Shown in pieces: positions 33,022 to 42,387 of a stretch of DNA of 42,387 nt. Location: assembly GCA_002917075.1 (NCBI GenBank), contig NTMA01000157.1:1-42387 (forward strand). The letters are read 5' to 3'. Origin of the DNA: Hawksworthiomyces lignivorus. Its lineage: Eukaryota; Ascomycota; Sordariomycetes; Ophiostomatales; Ophiostomataceae. Numbering within the stretch: the stretch's first letter is position 1; each line of letters begins with the position of its first letter. The notes under the pieces are model-generated. The model had not been told where the DNA came from. It did no database searches and saw only the letters and a list, made by a program, of their open reading frames with translations. Position numbers and translations under genes: made by a program.

Positions 33022-35648
33022 ATGAATTCTGATGTCTCGTCTCCACATCGGCAGCAGCAGGAAATCGAGCCGACGATCGATAGCCCTGCAGCGAAAAGAC
33101 GGAAAAGAGACAGCACCGTTTCACGGCAGCGTGTAACGCGTGCGTGCGATCGGTGCAAGAGGTATGGTGGCATCGTCTTCCCAGCCTGTAATTGCTAATA
33201 TGTTGGTTATTGATTCATTTGGATAGACGCAAGGTCCGCTGCACAGGGGTACGGCCCTGCGAGCATTGCATTGAGGCCGACGCGGTATGCACCTACGAAT
33301 CGTCGTATGCACGCGGCCGGCTGCCGTCGATTCCCGCATCGTATGGCGTGCTTGCCTCACCAGTCTCAACCGAGCCGTCGGTTCCTAGTCATCTGATGGA
33401 TGCCAGCCCTGGGCTGGACAGAGACCGGGATGCAGGAGTCCGAGACCAGCCGCCGGAGCCAACCGAACGCCTGTCCTTTCTGTCGGCGGCTGCGGTGGAG
33501 ATGGATCACCGGATGGCTGAAGGAGTGATGGTTCCTTCTGCCGCGACCGGAGGAATCCAAACCTCGCTTCCTGGCCCCGAGCCAGCTATAGCTGCATCAT
33601 CGCGGGTGTCTCCCGAGCCATCTCAAACGGATCGGCAGGGCCACTATGTCGGACCGGCATCAGGGGTGTCCTTTTTGCTACGTGTGCAGAAACGGCTGTA
33701 TGACAATGTTTCATTTTCACAGAAGTCCTCGTCGTCCATCTTTACGTTTGGAGACGCTCCGCTTCCAGAGTATGACGCCTCGTTCCCTCTTCTCTTGACG
33801 AGGCCGGAGGCTACCCATCTGCTACAGCATTATTTCGACTTTGCTGTGCCGACCCACCGATTCCTGCACCGGCCCACGGTGGAATCATGGCTGGATGAGT
33901 TTTACAAAACCAAAGGGCGCATGATTGACCGCGAAGATGGCCGCGCGCAGGTCGCTCTGCTTTTCATGATATTTGCTCAGGCAAGAGACTATCTCTCACC
34001 GTCGTCCGTGACCCCAGACATGGACAAAAGGTACCCATTCTGCCATCTTTCTGCCGAAGCTCGCCTTGTCTTTATTTCGATTCTTCTGTTTCTAATTTGC
34101 CATCTCAGCGCAATGTATTACCTTGCTGCTGAACAGCAGCTGTCCAAGGAAAAAGGGTCGGTCCGCCTTGCCAGCGTCCAGGCGCGCTTGTGCCAGTGCT
34201 TTTACCTTTTATCCCAATCTCGCATCAACCACTGCTGGAGCCTTTTTGGGACAACCGCACATCTTGCGCTTGCCATTGGGCTAAACCGAAATCGCCGTGC
34301 AGATCCAGCTGGCGGCGTTGGCTACATAGACGTCGAGTGCCGCAGACGCACATTCTGGTGCGCATACAGCTTAGACAACTATCTCAGTGCCGCACTTGGG
34401 AGGCCGCGCACTTTTCACGACGAAGACATCGACCAGGAACTGCCGTCTATTGTTGAAGATAAAGACTTGTTTCACGGCGAGATTAAGCTAACTCAGTCCC
34501 GTGGCCAGCCGTTGATGCTTGCTCCCGTTGCCCACGTCCGGTAGGGCAGCCATTTTGCTCTCCTACACACACCAAAAAAAAAAAGGCTTTGAGACTAACT
34601 CCCTTGAGACTGTCTAAGATTGTCAGCATGATCCTTCGCGACCTGTACTCGATCCGTCCAATATCTTCGGCTGCACGGGCAGCACTAACTGCAAAGCATA
34701 CCAAAGCGCTGGACGCTTGGCGCGGCGACATCACACGCTTTCTTGATGCTGATCATGTCTCGGCATCGCTATTGATCCCTATTTTCCAGCGTCAGAGGAA
34801 TGTGCTGAACTTGGCATACTGGCACGCCATGCTTCTAACACACCGGCCTCTCCTTCTAAGCAACTTTGCTTATCTTCAACGGAAAGGTGCCGGAACCAGT
34901 GCAAACGCCGGCACTGACTCGAGAGACCAGTCTGCGCGGACGCAGGCACAAGAGAGCATGAAGGCGTGTCTCAACGCGGCCATGCGCATTATTGAAATTG
35001 TGGATGAGCTCTTCCAGGGGAAGCAACTATTTCAAGCCTACTGGGTGTGTGACTTTGCTCGAAGAATCTCATCCTTTCGTATCTAAGACTGACTGTTTTA
35101 AGTTTACAATGTATTTTGCCTTCTCGGCGGTTGTTGTTGTGTATGTCTATATCATTCAACACCAGTCGTCGCTTCAGGAGACACATCGCGAATATCTTTC
35201 AGCAGCCGTCGAGTGCCAGAGCCAAATTGCGAGCCTGGCTGAGAACGGCTCCCTCACGCAAAGATACACGCTCGTCCTGGAAGAGCTCCGGCTTGTGACG
35301 CTCCACCACATGGAGCAGAATAAACAGCCGAATGGGCAGTCGAACGCACAATCGAGCGATCGGCCTGGAGGCAGCGGCAATTCCAGCAGCGCCGTTCCGG
35401 GCAGCAGTATCCAATATATTAGCGCTGGCATGGCCTCCCAGCCGGCCAGCATGACAAGCGTGGACAACCGGGCGTCGCTCGACGTTCCAAACTTACCTCT
35501 GGCGGAGCCAATAACTGAGTGGGATGGAAGTCCTAGCAGTTCTCTAGCTGATGTCACAAGCTGGGGATATTTCGATTCCATGGTCTCATCTGGTTTCTGG
35601 CCTCTTGATACTTTGCTCAGTAGCGACGACCAGCTGCTACGGATCTGA
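33022..35648 (+). CDS. Zn2Cys6 transcription factor with fungal-specific domain
   Basis: Probable pathway-specific nuclear regulator of the cluster. Five exons: 33022-33161, 33227-34030, 34109-34540, 34609-35044 and 35103-35648, giving 785 residues. The binuclear zinc cluster is split by intron 1 and restored as CDRCKRRKVRC...PCEHC...VC, with spacing C-x2-C-x6-C-x5-C-x2-C-x6-C (about residues 40-67). It is preceded by the basic stretch AAKRRKRD. The fungal_trans domain (PF04082) covers about 220-560 and includes DKSAMYYLAAEQQLSKE, SWCLFG-like NHCWSLFGTTAHLALAIGLNR, RRRTFWCAYSLDNYLSAALGRPR and AYWFTMYFAFSAVVVVYVY. An upstream in-frame ATG at 32977 is an alternative start. The 78-nt second intron preserves frame and lacks stops. 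The protein class binds CGG-containing sites, matching the TCGGAAAA elements across the cluster, including its own promoter. Confidence 0.94.
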
Positions 35649-35673
35649 CCGCTGAATTAATTCCTTAATTTTC

Positions 35674-35736
35674 AAAAAAATAAAAATAAAAATAAAAAAT
35701 AAAATAAAATAAAATTAAAAAATAAAAATAAAAATT
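35674..35736. repeat. A-rich (AAAAT)n repeat
   Basis: Imperfect AAAAT/AAAAAT units immediately 3' of the regulator stop codon. Confidence 0.85.
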
Positions 35737-36006
35737 TAAGCATCGTCTGATGATATCGTAAGCTGCGTCATAGCAAGCTTCAGAATTCTAAGGACTGCAT
35801 GGTGCTTTTGAAGACTTTCATAATTCTATTAAAAGGCACTTAGGAGCTTATACATTGTTCAGCACATCATTTCGTCCAATTACAAAAAGTATGCCTCACC
35901 CAGAGGTTCAATGAGGCGCCGAAAAGGCCTCATTGGCTCTGTTTCCGTCACTAACACGGATTGTGGATCCCGGGCGCTCCACGCTAAATACCGATGTTGT
36001 GGTAGA

Positions 36007-36056
36007 TTTTCCGAGTTGCTTTTCCGAGATGTGATGGCCCTGTTCGGAAAAGCAAC
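36007..36056. promoter_or_regulatory. Triple cluster regulator site with 13-bp inverted repeat upstream of A-T-R gene
   Basis: TTTTCCGA occurs at 36007-36014 and 36020-36027, and TCGGAAAA at 36044-36051. The last two extend to a perfect 13-bp inverted repeat: GTTGCTTTTCCGA (36015-36027) and TCGGAAAAGCAAC (36044-36056), with a 16-base spacer. The group lies 264-313 bases upstream of the reductase start and is the densest site group in the cluster. Confidence 0.65.
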
Positions 36057-36319
36057 TACATGCTTCATTTGTCCGGCACGACGCAGACTGGCCACACGCT
36101 GGTCTTTCTTAGATATGCGGATTACCTAGTTTGCGCATGTGGATTTCCTATGTTGTGTAGAGAGATGTGAGATCTAGATGCATACTCTATTGCGCCATTG
36201 TGACTATTTGCCACTCTACTTTGCTACTTCTTATATGCCGTCTCGCCTCTGTTGTGTATAGATCTCAACGCGAGGTCGTAAAGTAATTCGACATAGTATT
36301 ACAATCTCTCGCACTCATC

Positions 36320-39300
36320 ATGGCCACTACAGCACCGGCGGTGTCTCCCTTAAATCACTTCTTGGCTGCTGGCAGCGATGCCAGCATCAGGCAGGCTGAC
36401 TATGGCGCTGCAGCCTCTTTAAATGGCAGCTCCCTGGATGATAGCCCGCCGAGGATGGTCAACGACCTGTTGCTCCGTCGCGTCCGAGAAGCCCCGGATG
36501 CGCCATTCTTTGGTTATCCCGCTACTGCCAAGGGCAAGGCTGACTATGTCTTCTACACCGTCGATGAGATCAACCGGTATGCAGATGCGGCTGCACAGCG
36601 ATACTTGGAAGCCGGCGTCGTGCCCAAGGTGGGTTGCGTTCAATATCATGACTCTTACCTGCAATTAGAAGGAGCGGCACTGACAAATGATGTGCAGCAT
36701 CCCGGCGCCCAGAAAGCGGAGGTAGTGGCTCTCCTGGCGCCGTCCAATGTGGACTACGTCGTCTCCATATTCGCCCTCTCCCGGCTTGGGTTTGCTATCC
36801 TGTTCCTGTCAAACAGGCTGGCGGCAGACGCCATTACGAACCTGCTGCAGATGACAGACTGCACCAAGCTGATCGTCTCGCCGCACTACGCGTCCATGGT
36901 GGGCAAGCTGGCGGAAGAACACCCGCAGCAACCCGTCTCCGTCTACGACCTGGTAGACTCTGCGCGGTACACATCCACACATGCGGAAGCGAGCACAGGC
37001 GGCAGCGCAGTCGCGGCAGCGAGCGCGCTGGCGGCGGGCCAGGACCCGTCGTCGCGCATCGCGTTCATCATCCACTCGTCGGGCTCGACGGGCCTGCCCA
37101 AGCCCATCTTCCAGACGCACGAGGCCTGCCTGGCCAACTACTCGAGCGGCATCCCGTACCGGGCGTTTATCACGCTGCCGCTGTTCCACAACCACGGCAT
37201 CTCGACGCTGTTCCGCGCGCTGTGCGCGGGCAAGCAGGCGGCGCTGTACAACGCCAGCCTGCCGCTGGCGGGCAGCACGCTGGTGGAGGCGATCCGCAGC
37301 GCGGAGCCCGAGAGCCTGCACTGCGTGCCGTACGCGCTGAAGCTGATGGCGGAGGACCCGCGGGGCGTCGACACGCTGCGGCGCCTGAAGCTGGTCCTGT
37401 TTGGGGGTAGCAGCTGCCCGGACGAGCTGGGCGACCGCCTGGTCGCCGCCGGCGTGTACCTGGCCGGCCACTACGGAGCGTGCGTTTTCCTCCCCGCCGC
37501 AGCATCTGCGTCTGCATTCGCTGCTGCTCCTTGGACATGTCTGCTAACTCGCTTCCCAGGACCGAGATGGGCCAGCTGATGACGTCGTTCCGCGACCCGG
37601 AGACGGACAAGGACTGGGCGTACATGCGGCCGGTGGCGGCGGCCAAGCCGTTCCTGCGCATGGAGCCGCGCGGTGGCGACACGTTTGAGTGCGTGGTGCT
37701 GGACGGCCTGCCGTCCAAGGTGGTGTCGAACGCGGACGAGCCGCCCAACTCGTTCCACACGCGTGACCTGTTCGCGCAGCACCCGCGGCGGCCGGACGCG
37801 TGGAAGTACCTGGGGCGGATCGACGACCGCGTGACGCTGGTTAACGGTGAGAAGGTGCTGCCGATCCCCTACGAGCACCAGATCCGGCAGCACGACCTGG
37901 TGCGGGAGTGCGTCGTGTTCGGCGTGGGCCGCGCGGTGCCGGGCTTGCTTGTGGTGGCCGGCGACCGGGCGCGCGGCATGCCGCGGGCGGCGGTGCTGGA
38001 CGCTCTGATGCCGGCGGTTGAGGCGGCCAACGCGCGCACGGAGGCGTTTGGTCGCATCTCGCGCGAGATGGTCGAGGTGCTCGACGCCGACACCGACTAC
38101 CCGCGCACGGACAAGGGCACGGCGATCCGCGCGGCGGTGTACCGGCAGTTCGCGGCGACGATCGACGCCGTGTACGCGCGGTTTGAGGCGCCGACCGCCG
38201 CAGAGGATGACAGCGGCAGCGGCAGCGGCAGCGGAAAGACAAACGGCGCGCAGGGCCGGCTCGTCCTGGACGAGCCCGCGCTCGAGGCGTACCTGCTGGA
38301 CGTGTTCGCCAACAAGCTGGGCGTGGCGGGCCTGCAGGCCGAGACGGACCTGTTCGAGGCCGGCGTCGACAGTTTGCAGGCGCTGACGGCGCGGGCGCGG
38401 ATCGTGCGCGAGATCGAGCTGGGCGGCCGGGTGCCGGCGCAGAACGTCGTGTTCGAGCACCCGACCGTGCGCCTCCTGGCGCGGCACCTGGTGGCGCTGC
38501 GCTCGGCCGGCTCGGGCGACGAGACGTCCAGGTCGGCGGCCGCGGATGAGATCCAGGCAATGCGGGACCTCATTGCCAAGTACAGCGACTTCTCCGCCTT
38601 TGCGGCAGCGGCGCCGCAGTCGACGAGCAGCAAACCCAGCCCGTCGGAGACGGTCCTGCTGACGGGCGCGACGGGCTCGCTCGGCGCGCACATCCTGGCC
38701 CAGCTGGTGCGCGAGCCGCACGTGGCCCGCATCTACTGCCTGGTGCGGGTGGCGTCGGCAGAGGCCGCGGGAGAGCGCGTCCGCGCAGTCCTCCAGGCAA
38801 AGGGCCTAGACCCGCTGCCGGCTGCCAACGCAGAGCCGCAAGGGACCGACAAGGTAGTGTGCCTGGCGGCCGACCTGAGCCGGGCGGACCTTGGGCTGGA
38901 CACTGCAGCGGCGGCCGCCCTGCAACGCGAGCTGACCGCGGTGGTGCATGCGGCGTGGGCGGTCAACTTCAATCTGGGCGTGCGCAGCTTCGAAGCGCAT
39001 CATATCCGCGGAACGCGGCACCTGCTGGAGGCGTGCCTGAGCGGCACCGGCCGGCCGCCGGCGCGCTTCTTCTTCTGCTCGTCCATCTCGGCCGGCGCCG
39101 GCACACCCATCCCCGGCACGGTCGCCGAGGCGCCCATCGCCGACCTGGCGCACGCGCAGCCCATGGGCTACGCGCGGTCCAAGGTGGTGACGGAGCACGT
39201 GGTCGCCGCCGCCGCCGCGCAGACTGGCATGACGGCGCGCGTGCTGCGGCTGGGCCAGATCGTCGGCGACACGCGCTGCGGCATCTGGAACACTACCGAG

Positions 39301-39930
39301 GCCATCCCGCTGCTCGTCCGCAGCGCGCTGACCACGGGCGCACTGCCAGCTCTGGATGAGGTACGTTCCTTTTGGGTGGGGTGGAGGCTCTCTTCTCCCC
39401 TTCCTCCTCTCCCTCTCTTTTTGCTACCTCATAAAATAGGAAAGACTGACCTTGCTTCCGCACAGACGCCCTCATGGATGCCCGTAGACAAGATGGCCCG
39501 CGCGGTGCTCGAGCTGTCCGGGCTCGTTCGCGGCGAGGACGGCGCAGCTCGCCGCACAGAAGACGACGCCGACCTGTCGCTCGTCTACCAGGTGCAGAAC
39601 CGCCGCCTGTTCCGCTGGACAGACGAGCTGCTGCCAGCGCTCCGGGCGGCGGGCCTCGCGTTCCAGACGGTGCCGCAGCGCGAGTGGGTGGCACGGCTGC
39701 GGGCGTCAGACCCGGACCCCCGCCGCAATCCGGCCATCAAGCTGCTCGACTTCTTCGCTGAGAAGTACGACAATGACCGGCCAGGGCGCGCCGGGCTGGT
39801 GTTTGAGACGCGCCGCACCGAGGCGGCCAGCCAGGCCATGCACGACGGGTTCGACGTTATTGGCAGCGGCCTCGTCGAGAAGATGGCAGCCTGGTGGAAG
39901 ACGCAGTGGTCAGAAGCCCAAGAGCCGTAA
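36320..39930 (+). CDS. NRPS-like adenylation-thiolation-reductase enzyme (carboxylic acid reductase)
   Basis: Predicted to activate a carboxylic acid with ATP, load it on a phosphopantetheine carrier and release it reductively with NADPH as an aldehyde or alcohol. Four exons: 36320-36628, 36698-37479, 37560-39360 and 39466-39930, giving 1118 residues. The adenylation domain spans about 40-570 with core motif HSSGSTGLPKP (about 229-239), the A5-like HYGATEMG (about 361-368, rebuilt across intron 2) and GRIDDRVTLVNGEKV (about 450). The carrier domain has the phosphopantetheine serine in DLFEAGVDSLQAL (about 627). The thioester reductase domain (NAD_binding_4, Lys2-like, about 728-1118) has TGATGSLGAHIL (NADPH site) and the catalytic Tyr/Lys of YARSK (about 901). 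There is no condensation domain. Introns 1 (69 nt) and 3 (105 nt) preserve frame and contain no stops, so naive translation runs through them. The third exon is strikingly GC-rich. The enzyme needs a phosphopantetheinyl transferase encoded elsewhere. Substrate unknown. Confidence 0.94.
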
Positions 39931-42387
39931 GAGAAGCTGCGGTATGCTCCCTGCACAGAAGCCGAGCTGCTTGTTTACATCTCCAATCTGAAAACTAATG
40001 GAACTCTACAAAGTGAGGAAAGTGTAGACAGCCTTGATAGAATAGTAGAATATGCTTGTATGCGTGTACCTTCCAAATGGAGCAATGCAAGGCAGGCGCG
40101 ATCATGTCAGTTGCCCACGTGCACAGTGTAGAATACAGTGGCCTTTTACAGGAGACACATGTTCTGCATGCCAGCGGGCAGTCGGGCGTCATCACGGGGA
40201 GCCGCCCGTCACCTGCAACAAAACGGGCATTGTCTTGTGCAGAGATTCGATATGAAACAAAGAGAAACACATGTGAAGCGTGCGAGTGCGGGTCTCTAGT
40301 TCGCGCTTTTTTTTCTTCTTTTTCATTCCAGTCCTAGATAACGGTGGTTGTTTACTTATGACTACACTGACCAATTGCTAGCATTGTGCGGGATCGATTC
40401 ATGCTTCTAGGGAGCATAATCAGTGGCAGCGTGATTCTACAAACAGCCTCTTAAATGGTCACTTCGATGCATCAGTTGCTCCCCCCCAAAGAGAATCAAG
40501 AGCATTGTCTTCATTTGATCATGTCTCTGCGTAAACGATCATGTACTTACAGCATGACATGTCCTATCCCTAGACACGTGCAGAGACAGCTTGTACGAGC
40601 ACGTACTCGGTGTAAGATGCTCTTAAACGGGCAGTACTTTATGACACCCAAAGACACCCGAACTCGAGCCTGAGGTGGGGCGACCAGCGGCAAGCGTTCG
40701 GCCAGCACCCGCGCTAAAAAGCCCACTAGAAGCTCCTCCACGAATTGTTGAGCTCTTGGGCTCCTTTAGGTTCCTTTCGGGTTCCTCTATAATATTCCCT
40801 TTCCGGAACTTCTTCCCCGCTGTAGTCTTCCCTCTGCAGTCTTTTCCTCATTTGGCTGCCTGCCCTTCCGTCTCGCCTCGAGCAAAACCGCTGGCATCGC
40901 TGCAGTGCCAGAGCTCGCTCGCTCGCTCGAGCTTTTTAGACTCTGTACGAAGCAGCAGCACACTCACCGCCAGAACTCGAGGGACCCATGCGCCCGACTT
41001 GTTCTATTTTTCTTCACCTGCGCGCGCCAACAGCAGAAGTCAGCAGTAGTAGTCACGCACCCATGCAATTTATGCTGTCAAAAGAAGCCTGCGCAGCTTA
41101 AAAAAATTGCTTCGTGATCCGCACTTGTGCATGCGGATCTGAACGCAGATATAAATAACAAATACGAGTACGTTCTCGAGTTGCGAGCCGAGCTTCAGAA
41201 AAAAAAAATTTGCCACCTCCAGCTAGCAGGACGTACTCCGTACTCTGTATCTTCATTCTCCCTTGCTTCCGTTTCTTGATGTCCACCTGCGGGTATAACC
41301 AAATATTAAAGACACCAAGAGAACCAAAGCTCTCCAGTTGGGAAAAGCAGAGCAAATCACCAGCGAGACAAAAGAAAGCCCTCAGCTCCCGCAGGTACAC
41401 GACAGCTCGCAGCTCCGCGTATCCTAGCCGAAGAAAGGCCACCCATCCCTCCCCTCCTCTTCTGCCAGGCCAGGCTGCACTATCTATGCAGTATCTGCCC
41501 AAGCAAGATCAGCCAACAGAAATCAACCAAGGCGGCATATTATACGTCTTGTCTGTATCTTACATCCACACGTTGCTTGTACATCCACGCACGGCTTCGA
41601 CCCACGGAGGTGCTCTTTTCTGAGATCACCACAAGTTCCACACAGCATACGACCCCAGCACACTCCGTAAAATCGGCAAATCTAAAGCTGTGCTGATCTC
41701 TCTTTGACCACGCGCGGCCACCCAGGAGAAGTGCAAAGTTCAAAAAAGCACCAGGAAAAAAAAACCAGAAAGTCAAAACGTCAAAACGCCAAAACGCCAA
41801 AAACTAGAGCTCCATTTATGACGCCGGTTGCCACCTAGCCGAGCCAGTCTGCCCAATCTCTGCGAATTGTTGCTGCCCTGTAGGCACAGTAGCACTTCCA
41901 TCGTCATTGTACGGAGTGACTGATACTATCTCTGCGTCTTAATCTCTATCTTACCGACTTTCCTTCTCGTTCCCCCTTTCCGCCGTTTTCTACTTTGTCT
42001 GCTTCAATACAGTCTCCCAAGCCTCTTCGAGCGTCTTTTCGTAGTGAGGCTCTTTTTACTGGATGACGTCCAACTCTCCACACACTGCGAGGCACAAAGT
42101 TAATCAAAATTTATCTCCTTTAATATCCTTATTATCTGGCCATAATTAAGAGCATAAGATACAGTACATAGGAAAAGGGAAGAGGACAAGGGAAGTGACG
42201 AAGGACCTTAAGCCAGCTTCTTTCCGCTATTTACCCTCTGCCTTCTACCACTAAACTCCCCTGTTCTTTCCCTATTTGCCTTTCTTTCCTGCCTTATCCT
42301 TGTCCTCGAAGAGAAGGGCCAAATATTGTTCCCCCTCCGAAATTTTGTTGTTGGTTCTTTCCGCCCACGCTCCTTCCCTCCCCCCCC
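39931..42387. other. Intergenic DNA right of the cluster
   Basis: No coding gene is supported over 2.4 kb; the open frames are short and of low complexity. The first few hundred bases should include the reductase 3' UTR. From about 41900 the plus strand is pyrimidine-rich (stretches of CT near 41940-42060 and 42230-42387), like fungal 5' leaders, suggesting a plus-strand gene starting beyond the right edge. The shared TCGGAAAA element is absent. Confidence 0.45.
41772..41803. repeat. Short tandem repeat of (T/C)CAAAACG(C)
   Basis: Three to four degenerate copies of a CAAAACG-type unit 8-10 bases long in intergenic DNA. Confidence 0.7.

Larger units (their letters stand above)
35649..36319. 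other. Promoter region of the A-T-R reductase gene
   Basis: A 671-bp intergenic region holding the regulator's 3' flank with an A-rich repeat, and the upstream region of the reductase gene with three exact copies of the cluster element (36007-36051). No coding gene seen. Confidence 0.65.

Noticed and set aside
33098..33106. Near-match CGGAAAAG in the regulator gene, and similar near-matches at 32115 and 3153
   Set aside because: They lack the leading T of the strict word. The first is in coding sequence, the second in an intron and the third outside the cluster, so they were not counted as sites.
37471..38721. Minus-strand open frame of about 416 codons inside the A-T-R gene
   Set aside because: Arginine- and histidine-rich antisense shadow caused by extreme GC content of the sense exon.
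1..42387. tRNA genes, 5S rRNA, CRISPR arrays, transposon ends
   Set aside because: I looked for B-box-like GGTTCGA contexts, regular direct repeats with spacers and terminal repeats with transposase-like frames, and found none that hold up.

Overview
The window is nuclear DNA of a filamentous ascomycete, most likely Pezizomycotina. All recognisable genes carry short introns of about 50-110 nt with GT..AG ends and CTAAC/CTGAC-type branch points. The protein set (NOT1, a Cdc15-type F-BAR/SH3 protein, seipin, a fungal Zn2Cys6 regulator, an A-T-R NRPS-like reductase) is typical of that group. Intergenic DNA is rich in A/T, CT and G homopolymer tracts. The order or genus cannot be fixed by eye.

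Left part (1-24.9 kb) is housekeeping DNA. After about 4.7 kb of DNA with no gene I can support come NOT1 (minus strand, scaffold of the CCR4-NOT complex), dephospho-CoA kinase (plus), a Cdc15/Imp2/Hof1-like F-BAR and SH3 cytokinesis protein (plus, five exons), a 4.3-kb AT-rich interval, and seipin (plus, three exons). The AT-rich interval looks like a spliced non-coding host transcript. One of its introns holds a good box C/D snoRNA candidate, whose D-box guide is complementary to the universally conserved 3' strand of 18S helix 44 at the decoding centre.

Right part (25.1-39.9 kb) is a compact six-gene accessory cluster: a DgoD-like galactonate dehydratase, an aldo-keto reductase, a Dal5/DgoT-type anion transporter, a PF04199 'cyclase' hydrolase, a Zn2Cys6 regulator, and an adenylation-thiolation-reductase (carboxylic acid reductase, NRPS-like) enzyme. 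I reconstructed every exon from the sequence, and all reading frames close.

The main discovery is a shared promoter element, TCGGAAAA (often TCGGAAAAGC). It occurs eight times in the cluster's intergenic regions, at least once upstream of each of the six genes. By eye I found it only once elsewhere, inside NOT1 coding DNA. It has the CGG core expected for a Zn2Cys6 protein, so it is the natural candidate site for the cluster's own regulator and it marks out the cluster. A working model is uptake of a sugar-acid-like anion by the transporter, dehydration by the DgoD-like enzyme, and ATP/NADPH-dependent reduction of a carboxylate by the A-T-R enzyme followed by aldehyde reduction by the aldo-keto reductase. 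The hydrolase would open or trim a lactone, lactam or amide. The substrate and product are unknown, and I do not recognise this combination as a described pathway.

The last 2.4 kb hold no gene I can support. Pyrimidine-rich DNA near 41.9-42.4 kb resembles the 5' leader of a gene beyond the right edge.
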